Shown: piece by piece, positions 14,037-22,401 of the stretch
Numbering within the stretch: the first letter of the stretch is position 1
How the letters are laid out: every line of letters starts with the position of its first letter
Assembly: GCA_016187925.1 (NCBI GenBank)
Contig: JACPIS010000040.1
Location: 101,242 to 136,994 of the forward strand
Reading direction: 5' to 3'
Length of the DNA stretch: 35,753 bases
Origin: Opitutia bacterium
Lineage (GTDB): Bacteria; Verrucomicrobiota; Verrucomicrobiia; Opitutales; Opitutaceae
Notes under the pieces: generated by a model
Told to the model about the DNA's origin: nothing
The model's input: the letters and a program-made list of their open reading frames with translations, nothing else
Database searches by the model: none
Program-made: the position numbers and the translations under genes

Positions 14037-16631
14037 TCATGGTTTTGCTCCTTCCGGCGCCGTCGCCCGGAAGCGCGCGAGCTTGGCCTGCGCCTGCGCT
14101 GCACCGTTGAGCTTGTAGTCCACGATCAGCTGGTAGGCGCGCTGCGCCTCGTCGAGCCGTCCGGCGTCCTCGTGCAGCTGCCCGAGCTCGAGCAGCGTGC
14201 GGGCGATCCAGTAGCGGCCCTTGCCGCCGAGCGCCGCCGCCTGCTTCGCCTCGAGCAGGAACGCATCGACCACCGACCAGAACACCGTCGCTGCCTTGGC
14301 GCCCTGCCCGCGCTTGGCGAGCGCGTAGCCCCACTTGTAACCGGCCTCCGCGCGCAGGTCGACCGGCGCCTGCGGCAGGTCGCGCAGGCGCTCGTAGATC
14401 GCGGATGCGCTCTCGTAGTTCACCACGCTGTTGCCGCCCTGCGCGAACAGGCTGTCCGCCAGCGCCAGCTGCGCGAGCAGCACGTCGGGGTGCTGGCCGT
14501 AATTGTTGATCAGGTTTTCATAAAACTGCCGCGCCGCGCCGAAGTCGTTCAGCTTCCGCAGCAGGTCGCCCTGCTTCAACCGCGCATAGAACATCAGCTC
14601 GTCGCGCGGATAATCCTGCACCAGCCGCTCGAGCAGCCGGTACGCCTCGCGCAGCGTGTCGTCGAGTCCGCGGCGCTCGGCGCAGAGCGCCGCCTCGTAG
14701 AGCGCCAGCGGCGCGAACTCGCTCTCCTTGTGGTCGTCGGCCAGCTTGATGAGCAGCTGCTGGGCCTTCACCGTCTCGCCGCGCTCGGAGAGATTCGTGG
14801 CCTGCACTATATAAGAGTACTCGGCCGCCTTCGACGCCTTGAAGTCGACGCGGAGCTTGTCGAGCAAAGCCCCCGCCTCGGCATCGCGCTGCAGGGTCAG
14901 CAACGCCTGCGCCTTGAGCAGTTGCGCCGTGCTCGCCACCTCGCCGCGCAAAGCCGCGTCGAGCTGCGCGCCGGGCAGCGCCGCCGTCAGGTCGTCCACC
15001 TGTTTCAGCGCCGCCTCCGGCTGGCCGTTGTCGAACGACAGTTTCGCGCGCAGCCAGAGCAACCGGATGCGGAGCTCCGCCGGCACGCCCTGCGCGCCTT
15101 GGGCGAGCAATTTTTCCACGCGCGCGAGCGCCGCCGCGCCGAGGCCGCGCACCTGCATCTCCTTCACGAGATTCCACTCTGCCTGCCAGCGGTTCACCGC
15201 GTCGAACGCCGCATTGCCCGCCGTGTCGTCGAGCAGCTTGGCCGCGGCCTCGATCGCTCCGCCCCGGATGTCCGCCAGCACGCGCTGGAAGATCAACACG
15301 CCCGCCGGCACCACCTGCGGCGCCTCGCGCAGCGCCGCATCGTAGGCATCGGCGGCGTTCTGATAGTCGCCCGAGCGGAAAAACGCCTCGGCCAGCAGCA
15401 CGCCGAGTTCGGCACGGTCGCGCCCCGCCGGCACCGTGGCGCGCAGCTGGGTGGCGAAGTCCGCCGCGCTGCGGTAGCGCTTCAGCTCCCACGCCACGGA
15501 AAGGCGCACGCCCAGCGCCGCGGATTTCAGCGGGGAACCGGGATAACGCTCGAGCAACAGCCGCGCGTCATCATCCGCCGCGTTGTATTGCTGGTCGGCC
15601 AGCGCCGCCTGCGCGCGCACCAGCAGCAGATCCTCGATGATCGGATGCAGCGTCGGCGCGCCGATGAGCTTGCCCAGCTCGGAGCGCAGTTGCTCGCGCT
15701 CCGCCGGCGCCTTGGCGCCGCGGGCGAGAAGGAAGAGCGCCGTGCGCTGCGTCTCGGGCTGCTGGGCCTTGTTCAGGAGCTCGATCAGCGCGTTCTGCCC
15801 GGTCGGGCTGCGCTCGCCGGCGATCAAGCCGGTGAGCAGCAGCATCTGGTCGGCGATCCGGCGCTGGCCCGGCGCGAGCACGGCCAGTTGGCGTTGCAAC
15901 ACGGCGAGCGCCTCGATCTTCCGTCCGGCCACGCTCAGGGCCGCGGCATAGTTGCGCGCGACGTCGTAACCGAAATCCTGCCCGGCAAATTGCTCCATGT
16001 TGCCACGCAGTACCGCGAGTCGCTGCTCCGTCCGCGGCGCATCGCGCAACCGTGACGACTCGTAGGCCAGCTCGAAGCGCGCGCGCTGGAGCGCCGACAC
16101 CGCCGTCTGCTTCGCCTGCTCGTAGTATTCTTTCGCGCGGTCGTTGTTCCCGTCGGCGTCGGCCAGCAGGGCTTGCAGATAAAACCACCAGCCGCGGTCC
16201 GTCGCCGACAGCTCCTCGACCTTGATCGTGGCGAGCGCGGCCTTCGCCGGCGGGAGGCGGCGCTGCACCGCGGCGAGCAGGCCCGCGCGCAGCTGGTAGG
16301 CACCGTTGCGCGGCCCATCGTAGGTCGACAATGCCTTCTCCGCCTCCGCCAGCTCGCTGGCGTCGAGCAGCGCGGTGGCGAGCGCGAGCGTCACCCGCTG
16401 GCGCGTCTCCGTCGGCAGGCCCGGCGCAGCAAGCATCTCCCGATAACCCGCCGCCGCCGTCGCGGGGAAACCCGCCTGCAGCGCGCTGTTGGCCCGGCCT
16501 TCCGCCACGATCCACGCGCCCGGCACGGCGGCCGCCGCGACCGACTCGCTCGCGAGCGGGCTCGGGGTCTGCGCCGGCAGCACGGTCGGCAAAAGGGAGA
16601 GCAGCACGAGGGCGCGCGCGAAATTTCTCAT
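14037..16631 (-). CDS. Secreted TPR-repeat protein, first gene of ExbB/ExbD operon
   Basis: This is an 864-residue periplasmic or secreted protein made almost wholly of helical tetratricopeptide-like repeats, for example SGDYQNAADAYDAALREAPQ, QRDAEAGALLDKLRVDFKAS and AGRLDEAQRAYQLIVDYKLN. The start at 16631 is chosen because it gives a clear signal peptide (MRNFARALVLLSLLPTVLPA, cleavage after LPA-Q); the same frame is open further upstream, but with non-homologous sequence. TPR arrays bind other proteins, and TPR genes next to tolQ/tolR-like genes occur in several phyla. With its exact partner unknown, a scaffold role in the envelope machine encoded by the next three genes is inferred. It is divergent from lemA. 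Confidence 0.88.
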   Translation of the reverse strand: MRNFARALVLLSLLPTVLPAQTPSPLASESVAAAAVPGAWIVAEGRANSALQAGFPATAAAGYREMLAAPGLPTETRQRVTLALATALLDASELAEAEKALSTYDGPRNGAYQLRAGLLAAVQRRLPPAKAALATIKVEELSATDRGWWFYLQALLADADGNNDRAKEYYEQAKQTAVSALQRARFELAYESSRLRDAPRTEQRLAVLRGNMEQFAGQDFGYDVARNYAAALSVAGRKIEALAVLQRQLAVLAPGQRRIADQMLLLTGLIAGERSPTGQNALIELLNKAQQPETQRTALFLLARGAKAPAEREQLRSELGKLIGAPTLHPIIEDLLLVRAQAALADQQYNAADDDARLLLERYPGSPLKSAALGVRLSVAWELKRYRSAADFATQLRATVPAGRDRAELGVLLAEAFFRSGDYQNAADAYDAALREAPQVVPAGVLIFQRVLADIRGGAIEAAAKLLDDTAGNAAFDAVNRWQAEWNLVKEMQVRGLGAAALARVEKLLAQGAQGVPAELRIRLLWLRAKLSFDNGQPEAALKQVDDLTAALPGAQLDAALRGEVASTAQLLKAQALLTLQRDAEAGALLDKLRVDFKASKAAEYSYIVQATNLSERGETVKAQQLLIKLADDHKESEFAPLALYEAALCAERRGLDDTLREAYRLLERLVQDYPRDELMFYARLKQGDLLRKLNDFGAARQFYENLINNYGQHPDVLLAQLALADSLFAQGGNSVVNYESASAIYERLRDLPQAPVDLRAEAGYKWGYALAKRGQGAKAATVFWSVVDAFLLEAKQAAALGGKGRYWIARTLLELGQLHEDAGRLDEAQRAYQLIVDYKLNGAAQAQAKLARFRATAPEGAKP

Positions 16632-16831
16632 GGACGAGCGGATGCTGCAATCCGCGCCGCCCGCTGGCAAGCTCCGCGCTCGCCGCCGCACGACCGCGCC
16701 GGATCGCGCCGCGCCCCACCCGCGGGAAGCTTCGCGGGTCGAAAGATGCCCCGGGCGTGTAACGCAAAACTGCTCGCGCATGCGGCGGGTTCTGACAATT
16801 ATCGCGGCCGTTCGTTCAACCCAATCCATCC

Positions 16832-17431
16832 ATGACTCTCGGCATTATCTTCGCCATCGTCTTCGTTATCCTCCTCGTCCCCGTGATGTGGGCCATCGGC
16901 GGCTACAACGGCCTCGTGACCCTGCGCAACCGTTTCAAGAACGCGTTCGCCCAGATCGACGTCCAGCTCAAGCGCCGCTACGACCTCATCCCCAACCTCG
17001 TCGAGACCGCCAAGGGCTACATGAAGCACGAGCGCGAGACGCTCGAGGCCGTCATCGCCGCGCGCAACACCGCCTACGCCGCCTCGAAGGCCGCCGCCGC
17101 CAACCCGGCCGACGCCGGCGCGATGAAGAGCCTCCTCTCCGCCGAGTCCGGCCTGGGCGGCGCGCTCTCCCGCTTGATGGTCGTCTCCGAGCAATATCCC
17201 GACCTCAAGGCCAACCAGAACATGATGCAGCTCACCGAGGAACTCACCTCCACGGAGAACAAGATCTCGTTCGCCCGCCAGGCCTACAACGACGCCGTCA
17301 CCTCCTACAACACGACGCGCGAACGCTTCCCGACCAACCTCCTCGCCGGCCTGTTCAACTTCGCCGAAGCCCAGCTCTTCCAAGTCGACACCGCCGCCGA
17401 ACGCGCCGCCCCGCAGGTGAAGTTCACCTGA
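16832..17431 (+). CDS. lemA: LemA family protein
   Basis: This is a 199-residue LemA-family protein: an N-terminal membrane span (about 4-23), then a four-helix bundle with the family motif LKRRYDLIPNLVETAKGYMK and later VVSEQYPDLKANQNM and FARQAYNDAVTSYNTTRE. The C-terminal FPTNLLAGLFNFAEAQLFQV is typical. The biochemical role of LemA is unclear; its gene is often paired with a membrane M48 protease, as here (next gene, 73 bases downstream). No Shine-Dalgarno is visible before the ATG. Upstream is a 200-base divergent gap with the TPR operon, where no clear promoter was recognised. Confidence 0.96.
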   Translation: MTLGIIFAIVFVILLVPVMWAIGGYNGLVTLRNRFKNAFAQIDVQLKRRYDLIPNLVETAKGYMKHERETLEAVIAARNTAYAASKAAAANPADAGAMKSLLSAESGLGGALSRLMVVSEQYPDLKANQNMMQLTEELTSTENKISFARQAYNDAVTSYNTTRERFPTNLLAGLFNFAEAQLFQVDTAAERAAPQVKFT

Positions 17432-17434
17432 GCC

Positions 17435-17495
17435 GGTAGGGCGAATCCTCCGGATGAGCCGCGCCCACGGCTCGGCGGGGACGCCTCGCCCTACC
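17435..17495 (+). repeat. 61-bp palindromic REP-like element (GGTAGGGCGA...TCGCCCTACC)
   Basis: The 10-bp ends GGTAGGGCGA (17435-17444) and TCGCCCTACC (17486-17495) are perfect inverted repeats. Inside, GAGCCG/CGGCTC (17456-17461 and 17468-17473) form a second hairpin. The element fills the gap between the lemA stop and the M48 protease start. A second element with the same kind of ends and size is at 34035-34094, which points to a dispersed genomic family. Confidence 0.8.
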
Positions 17496-17504
17496 CGTCA
17501 ACCC

Positions 17505-19475
17505 ATGGATTTCTTCGAGGCTCAGGACCGCGCCCGCCGCCGCACCAAGCGGCTCGTGTTTCTTTTTGCCCTCGCGGTCCTCGGCACCATCGCGGCCGGC
17601 TATGTCGCGGCCATCTTTTTGCTCGGCCAAACCGGCGCGGCGGCGCGGCGCGGCCGCCAGGCGCAATATGACTACTACGAGCCACCCGCTGCGCAGAGCT
17701 GGTGGAATCCGCAGGTCTTCGCCGGCGTCGCGCTGGGCACGGTTGCCATCGTCGGCCTCGCCTCGCTCTTCAAGTGGGCGCAGTTCCGCGGGGGCGGCTC
17801 CGCCGTGGCCGAGTCGGTCGGCGCGCGCCGCGTCGATCCGCACACGACGCAACTCCATGAGCGGCGTCTGTTGAACGTCGTCGAGGAGATGGCCATCGCG
17901 TCGGGCGTGCCGATGCCCGCCGTCTACATCATGGACGACGAGCCGGCGCTCAACGCCTTCGCCGCCGGCCTCACCACCTCCGATGCCGCCGTGTGCGTGA
18001 CGCGCGGCACACTGGAGAAACTCACGCGCGACGAGCTGCAGGGCGTCATCGGCCACGAGTTCAGCCACATCCTCAACGGCGACATGCGGCTGAACGTGAA
18101 GCTCACCGCCATCGTCTTCGGCATCCTCGTCATCGGCCTGCTCGGGCGCGGCATTCTCCAGTCGCTCGGCCGCGGCCGCGTGCGCGTCGGCGGCGGGGGC
18201 AAGAACAAGGGCGGCGGGCTCGCCGTCATCATCGCCATCGGTCTCGCGCTGCTGCTCATCGGCTACATCGGCTATTTCTTCGGCCGGCTCATCCAGGCCG
18301 CCGTGTCGCGCCAGCGCGAGTTCCTCGCCGACGCCTCCGCCGTCCAGTTCACGCGCAATCCCCTCGGCCTCACCGGCGCGCTCAAGAAGATCGGCGGGCT
18401 CGCGCTCGGCAGCAGCCTCGACAACAGCCACGCGGCCGAGCTCGGCCATTTTTTCTTCGCGCAGGGTTTCCGCTCGATGTTCGGCGGACTCTGGGCCACG
18501 CACCCGCCGCTCGAGGAGCGCATCCGCGCGGTCGACGCCCAGTGGGACGGCAAGTTCATCGAGCCGCCCGAGGTTGTCGACGTGCGCCGTGAATCCTTCT
18601 CCGACGCCGGCCTCGCGCCGCGCCGGCCCGCCCCGCTCCCGCTCCAACCGCTCGCGCCCGCGGCGGCGGTCGCGCTCATCGGCAATCTCGAGACCAACCA
18701 CGTCGACTACGCCCAGCAACTGCTCGCCCGCGTGCCGCCGCAGCTGCGCGACGCCGCCCGCTCGGCCACCGACGCCCCGGCGCTGGTCTACGCGCTGCTG
18801 CTCGACGCCGACCCGGCGCACCGCGACCGGCAGTTCGCCGCGCTCGGCTCGACCACCGGGGCCGACGCCCTCCAGCGCACGCGCGAGCTTTTCGGCGCCA
18901 CGGCCGCGCTGCCGCCCGAGGCGCGCCTGCCGCTCGTCAGTCTCACCCTGCCCGCGCTGCGCAACCTGCCAGCGACCGCGCTCGACGCCTTCACGCGCGC
19001 CTGCGACACGCTCATCATGACGGACGGCGAGGTTTCCGTCTTCGAGTTCATGATCCAGAAGGCGCTCATCCGCCACGTGGTCGTCGCCCGCCAGCCGCAG
19101 CAGCACGCCAACCCGCAGATCTTTTCCTTTCAGGCCGTCGCTGCGGAGATCGCGCTCATCCTCTCCGTGCTCGCCAGCGCCTCGTCCGACGACGCCGATG
19201 TGCAGTCCGCCGCCTTCGCCGCCGGCGCGGCGCAACTGCCGTTGCTCGCCAACCACCTCGCGTTCCAGTCCGGCGAATCGTGGGACTTTCATTTGCTCGA
19301 CGCCGCGCTCGACAAACTCGCCTCCGCCTCCGGCCCCATCAAGCAGCGCGCGCTGCTCGCCGCCGCGCACGTCGTCAGCCACGACGGCGTGATCCTCGCC
19401 GCCGAAGCCGAACTGCTCCGCGCCGTCGCCGACACGCTCGACTGCCCCATGCCGCCGCTGCAAGCCGCGGCCTGA
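17505..19475 (+). CDS. M48-family (HtpX-like) membrane metalloprotease with C-terminal extension
   Basis: This 656-residue membrane zinc protease has spans at about 16-39 and 69-88. The catalytic HEFSH (residues 184-188, in GVIGHEFSHILNGDM) supplies two His ligands and the Glu base. Two more spans follow (about 201-218 and 236-258), and RQREFLADASAVQFTRNP carries the third ligand Glu. This is the M48B layout. After about residue 390 a long helical, Ala-rich extension follows; MTDGEVSVFEFMIQKALI resembles a TerB-type helical domain. Such proteases degrade damaged membrane proteins. The ATG at 17505 is preferred; an upstream in-frame start at 17454 would read through the palindromic element. 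It is paired with lemA. Confidence 0.94.
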   Translation: MDFFEAQDRARRRTKRLVFLFALAVLGTIAAGYVAAIFLLGQTGAAARRGRQAQYDYYEPPAAQSWWNPQVFAGVALGTVAIVGLASLFKWAQFRGGGSAVAESVGARRVDPHTTQLHERRLLNVVEEMAIASGVPMPAVYIMDDEPALNAFAAGLTTSDAAVCVTRGTLEKLTRDELQGVIGHEFSHILNGDMRLNVKLTAIVFGILVIGLLGRGILQSLGRGRVRVGGGGKNKGGGLAVIIAIGLALLLIGYIGYFFGRLIQAAVSRQREFLADASAVQFTRNPLGLTGALKKIGGLALGSSLDNSHAAELGHFFFAQGFRSMFGGLWATHPPLEERIRAVDAQWDGKFIEPPEVVDVRRESFSDAGLAPRRPAPLPLQPLAPAAAVALIGNLETNHVDYAQQLLARVPPQLRDAARSATDAPALVYALLLDADPAHRDRQFAALGSTTGADALQRTRELFGATAALPPEARLPLVSLTLPALRNLPATALDAFTRACDTLIMTDGEVSVFEFMIQKALIRHVVVARQPQQHANPQIFSFQAVAAEIALILSVLASASSDDADVQSAAFAAGAAQLPLLANHLAFQSGESWDFHLLDAALDKLASASGPIKQRALLAAAHVVSHDGVILAAEAELLRAVADTLDCPMPPLQAAA

Positions 19476-19481
19476 AGCGCG

Positions 19482-20957
19482 CTATCGGCCGAACCACTTC
19501 AAGCGGCCGGAGCCCGCGCGCCAGTTCCAGACGTATTCGCTGAACTGCGGCGTCGCCGCCGGGGCGCGACCATCGGTCAAGGTCAGCCTCGTGCCGCGCG
19601 CCCGCGATCCGAGGAGCACATGCAGTTCCTTGGACTCATAAGGCGTGAGATAGTCGGCGCATTCCTGCTGCGAACGGCCCTCGAGCCGCAGCGCGCCGAT
19701 GGTTTCGGAAGCCGCGCCCGGAAACTTCACTGCCACCGGACGCCCCGGCGGTAGAAGCCAGCCGTCCTCCATCTTTGCCGGCGCCGGCAAGGACCGTTCC
19801 TCGAGTCGCAGCCCGAAACAGAACACCAGTAGCGCCGCGCCGGCCGCGAATCCTGCGCGCCCCCACCCGTCGCGCCACGCGTGCCGCACCGCCACCGCGG
19901 CGAGCAGGAGCAGCAGCCAGAAGCCCCATGTCAGGTAGTGAATCAGCGTGAACCGATAAATGTCCGACGGCAGCAGGTCGTTGTAGTTGAGATAGAGCAT
20001 CCAGTTCAGCGCCAGCGCTGCGAGCGCCACGGCCGCCGCCGCACCCTCGCGCCGCACCCAATATACCGCGCCCGGCACGGCGAGGTAGAGCCACGGATAA
20101 CGGAAGAGCAGCGCCGGCGCCGTCTCCCCGAAGAACGGCCGGCCGTCGACGAAGAGCCAGAGAAACTTCCACCCCATCGGGTAGGAAAAGAAACCGATCG
20201 CCCGCCACGCCTCTCGCTCATACGGCGAGCGCCATTCGCCGAACACCGACAGGTTGAGCGCACCGAGCGCCGCGACCGCCCCGGCCACCGCCGCGAGTCC
20301 GGCGGCACCGGTGACGAGGCGCTCCCGCCACGTGGGCAGCCGCCACACCGCGAACACGAGCAGCGGTGCAAACGCCGCCGCATCGATCGGCCGCATCCAA
20401 TAGGTCGCAACGGCCAAGCCCGCCAGCCAGCCCACGGCACGACGGCCGGGCACGGTCACGACGACGGCCATCCCGCCGAGCAACGTCGCCTGCGTGCCGA
20501 GCGTGTTCCACGGCACCACCGTGGTGTCGGCCAGCAGAAACCAGTGCGTGCCGGCGAACAGCACCGCGGCCACGACGGCCTCGAACCGGCGCAGCACCCG
20601 CTGCGCGAGCCGCCACCACGCCCACGCCGCCGCCAGCACCAGCGCGAGGTCGGGCAGGAAAAACGGCTGCGCCGGCCACACCAGCCCGCCGAGCGTGCCG
20701 AGCGCCGCGTAGCCGGGCGGATAGTGCAGCGTGTCCGGCGTCAGATGCCCGCGCGCGAGGGCGGCCGCCGTCTTGTAATAATCGAACTGATCCGCCCAGC
20801 TCCACCAGCCCGTGCGCGCCTCGGGCGCCGCCGCGCCGGAGAACAGGTCGTGCCCCAGATACGCGAGCGTGTAGACTGCCGCCACGACCGCGAGCAGCAC
20901 CGGACCCGCCCGGCGGTGGTCACAGGCCCGGTACAACGGATCGAGCAGGCGTTTCAT
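19482..20957 (-). CDS. Polytopic membrane protein, GT-C glycosyltransferase-like
   Basis: This is a 491-residue inner-membrane protein with about ten predicted spans, for example AGPVLLAVVAAVYTLAYLG near the start. The first periplasmic loop has Asp and aromatic residues (WWSWADQFDYYKTAAAL) and a following HYPPGYAALG. This layout is seen in GT-C fold (PMT/ArnT-like) glycosyltransferases, where an early loop Asp is catalytic and lipid-linked sugars are donors. A soluble-looking C-terminal part begins near residue 395. No substrate can be named. The gene is convergent with the M48 protease gene (6 bases between stops) and 8 bases downstream of a small membrane-protein gene in the same direction. 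Confidence 0.75.
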   Translation of the reverse strand: MKRLLDPLYRACDHRRAGPVLLAVVAAVYTLAYLGHDLFSGAAAPEARTGWWSWADQFDYYKTAAALARGHLTPDTLHYPPGYAALGTLGGLVWPAQPFFLPDLALVLAAAWAWWRLAQRVLRRFEAVVAAVLFAGTHWFLLADTTVVPWNTLGTQATLLGGMAVVVTVPGRRAVGWLAGLAVATYWMRPIDAAAFAPLLVFAVWRLPTWRERLVTGAAGLAAVAGAVAALGALNLSVFGEWRSPYEREAWRAIGFFSYPMGWKFLWLFVDGRPFFGETAPALLFRYPWLYLAVPGAVYWVRREGAAAAVALAALALNWMLYLNYNDLLPSDIYRFTLIHYLTWGFWLLLLLAAVAVRHAWRDGWGRAGFAAGAALLVFCFGLRLEERSLPAPAKMEDGWLLPPGRPVAVKFPGAASETIGALRLEGRSQQECADYLTPYESKELHVLLGSRARGTRLTLTDGRAPAATPQFSEYVWNWRAGSGRLKWFGR

Positions 20958-20965
20958 GCAGGGGG

Positions 20966-21268
20966 TCAGGGTTTCCGCAGCCAGGCGATCAGCAGCGCCA
21001 CCGCGAGCGCGCCGGCGATCAGGCCGCGGGCCCAGAGCTTGCGTTTCTGCTCATCGGGGATGAACCGCTCCTCGCGTTTCGCCAGCCAGCCGAAGAGCAG
21101 CACCGGGAGGATCAGCGCGAACAGCCAGTGCACGCCCAGCCGCGCGAGCAGGACGTTGACCCAGTGCGACAGCGACCAGCCGAGCAGGAACGAGGCGAAC
21201 AGCGCCGCGAAGGTCACGCTGTTGCCCTTGAGGCCGAGCCAGAGCCACCGGAGCGCAAAGGGATTCAC
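20966..21268 (-). CDS. Small membrane protein, function unknown
   Basis: This 100-residue protein has three hydrophobic spans: VTFAALFASFLLGWSLSHWV, HWLFALILPVLLFGWLA and GLIAGALAVALLIAWL near the C-terminus. The GTG at 21268 (VNPFALRWLWLGLKG) is preferred because a longer reading to 21358 would overlap the divergent sufE start. No family is recognised. It overlaps nothing and is 8 bases upstream of the polytopic membrane-protein gene, so the two probably form an operon. Confidence 0.65.
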   Translation of the reverse strand: MNPFALRWLWLGLKGNSVTFAALFASFLLGWSLSHWVNVLLARLGVHWLFALILPVLLFGWLAKREERFIPDEQKRKLWARGLIAGALAVALLIAWLRKP

Positions 21269-21331
21269 GCGGCGAGTGAAGCAACCGCCCCGCGGCTTGC
21301 AAGCCGCGCCCGCGCTCCGCAGCTTGGCGGC

Positions 21332-21760
21332 GTGACCCTGGCCGAGAAACAGCAGCAAACCGTCGACGACCTCCTCCTGATCGACGATCCGCAGGAGCGC
21401 CTCGCGTTCATCGTCGACCGCGCGCGCGCCCGACCGCCGCTGGGCGAGGCGGAGCGCACCGAGGCCAACCGCGTGACGGGCTGCATCTCACAGGCGTGGG
21501 TGGCGGGCGAGCGGCGCGACGGACGCTGCCATTTCCGCACCGACGCCGACTCGCCGCTCGTGCGCGGCCTGCTCGTGCTGCTGGGCGATTTCTACAGCGA
21601 CGCCACGCCGGCGGACATCGTCGCGACCGAACCGGAGCAATTGATCGAGCAACTCGGGCTGCCCCGCATGCTGTCGCCGACCCGCCTGAACGGCTTGCGC
21701 AGCGTGGGCGCGAAGATCCGCGCGTTCGCCGCTGCACAAGCCGCGTCAGGGCCCGGCTGA
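21332..21760 (+). CDS. sufE: SufE-family cysteine desulfuration protein
   Basis: This 142-residue SufE accepts sulfane sulfur from a SufS/IscS-type cysteine desulfurase and passes it to Fe-S cluster assembly. The sulfur-accepting Cys is C51, in RVTGCISQAWVAG, at the same position as in E. coli SufE. The N-terminus (DDLLLIDDPQERLAFIVDRA) and the C-terminal LIEQLGLPRMLSPTRLNGLR are typical. The start is GTG at 21332, chosen because the conserved fold begins there. The gene stands alone, without sufS or sufBCD nearby, and is convergent with the next gene. Confidence 0.94.
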   Translation: MTLAEKQQQTVDDLLLIDDPQERLAFIVDRARARPPLGEAERTEANRVTGCISQAWVAGERRDGRCHFRTDADSPLVRGLLVLLGDFYSDATPADIVATEPEQLIEQLGLPRMLSPTRLNGLRSVGAKIRAFAAAQAASGPG

Positions 21761-21799
21761 GCCGGGCGTCGTCACCGCAATCACGGACTGCATGGCCGG

Positions 21800-22276
21800 T
21801 TAAGGCCCCAAGAGTTTCGGGCCGCTGTCGCCCGGACTGTCGTCGAGCAAGTCTTCGTCGCTCTCCGCGCCGCGGCCCCACGTCGCCACGGGATCGCTGG
21901 ATTCGAGGAAGCGGCGGCCGTGGAGATAATCCCACAGCCAGCAGGAGCCGTCGTGCCGGTCGTGCACGAGCATGAACTCCGGTTCGGCGCCCTCGCTCTG
22001 GCTGGCGATGCTGAAGCGGTGGTCGGTCAGCTGGTCGATGGTCTGGCGCAGGCGGCGCATCAGCGGCACCTCGTCGAGCATGACGGTCCAGTGTCCGGCC
22101 ACGATGACGGGATGCGTGCCGGTGAAATAGTAACCGAAGAAGCGCGGGGCCTCGAAGTGGCCGGTGATGCCCAGCCGGCGCGCGTGCTGCTCGACGGCTT
22201 CGACGAATTTGATCCGCCACGCCATGTCGCGCGGCAGCCGGATCTCGGGTAAATCGATGAGTGTATTGTCCGTCAT
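21800..22276 (-). CDS. Hypothetical cytosolic protein
   Basis: This 158-residue soluble protein is not recognised. The ATG at 22276 is chosen over one at 22303 because a GGAGAC Shine-Dalgarno stands just before it. The core has aromatic-rich beta-like stretches (GHFEAPRFFGYYFTGTHPV, GHWTVMLDEVPLMRRL, MLVHDRHDGSCWLWDYLHGR). The C-terminus (GRGAESDEDLLDDSPGDSG) is acidic and probably disordered. No signal peptide or membrane span is seen. It is convergent with sufE and divergent from the TatD-type gene. Confidence 0.75.
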   Translation of the reverse strand: MTDNTLIDLPEIRLPRDMAWRIKFVEAVEQHARRLGITGHFEAPRFFGYYFTGTHPVIVAGHWTVMLDEVPLMRRLRQTIDQLTDHRFSIASQSEGAEPEFMLVHDRHDGSCWLWDYLHGRRFLESSDPVATWGRGAESDEDLLDDSPGDSGPKLLGP

Positions 22277-22401
22277 GGACGTGTCTCCTTCCTTGGTTGC
22301 CATCCATAACGGCCACTTTCGCCCCCGGCTTTAGCGCGTCTGCTGCGCCGCGACAGGGTTTCTGCTGTTTTCCCGCCGGAACCTGACTACGCTCCTCCGC
22401 C

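Noticed and set aside
13980-16055. A 691-codon plus-strand frame opposite the TPR gene
   Set aside because: Arg/Leu/Gln-rich antisense shadow; the TPR repeats are on the minus strand.
16632-16831. Divergent promoter between the TPR operon and lemA
   Set aside because: The gap must hold promoters for both directions, but no hexamer pair with correct spacing was convincing.
17424-19463. A 679-codon minus-strand frame opposite the M48 protease gene
   Set aside because: It has the charged, repetitive composition of antisense frames, and the plus strand carries HEFSH and membrane spans.
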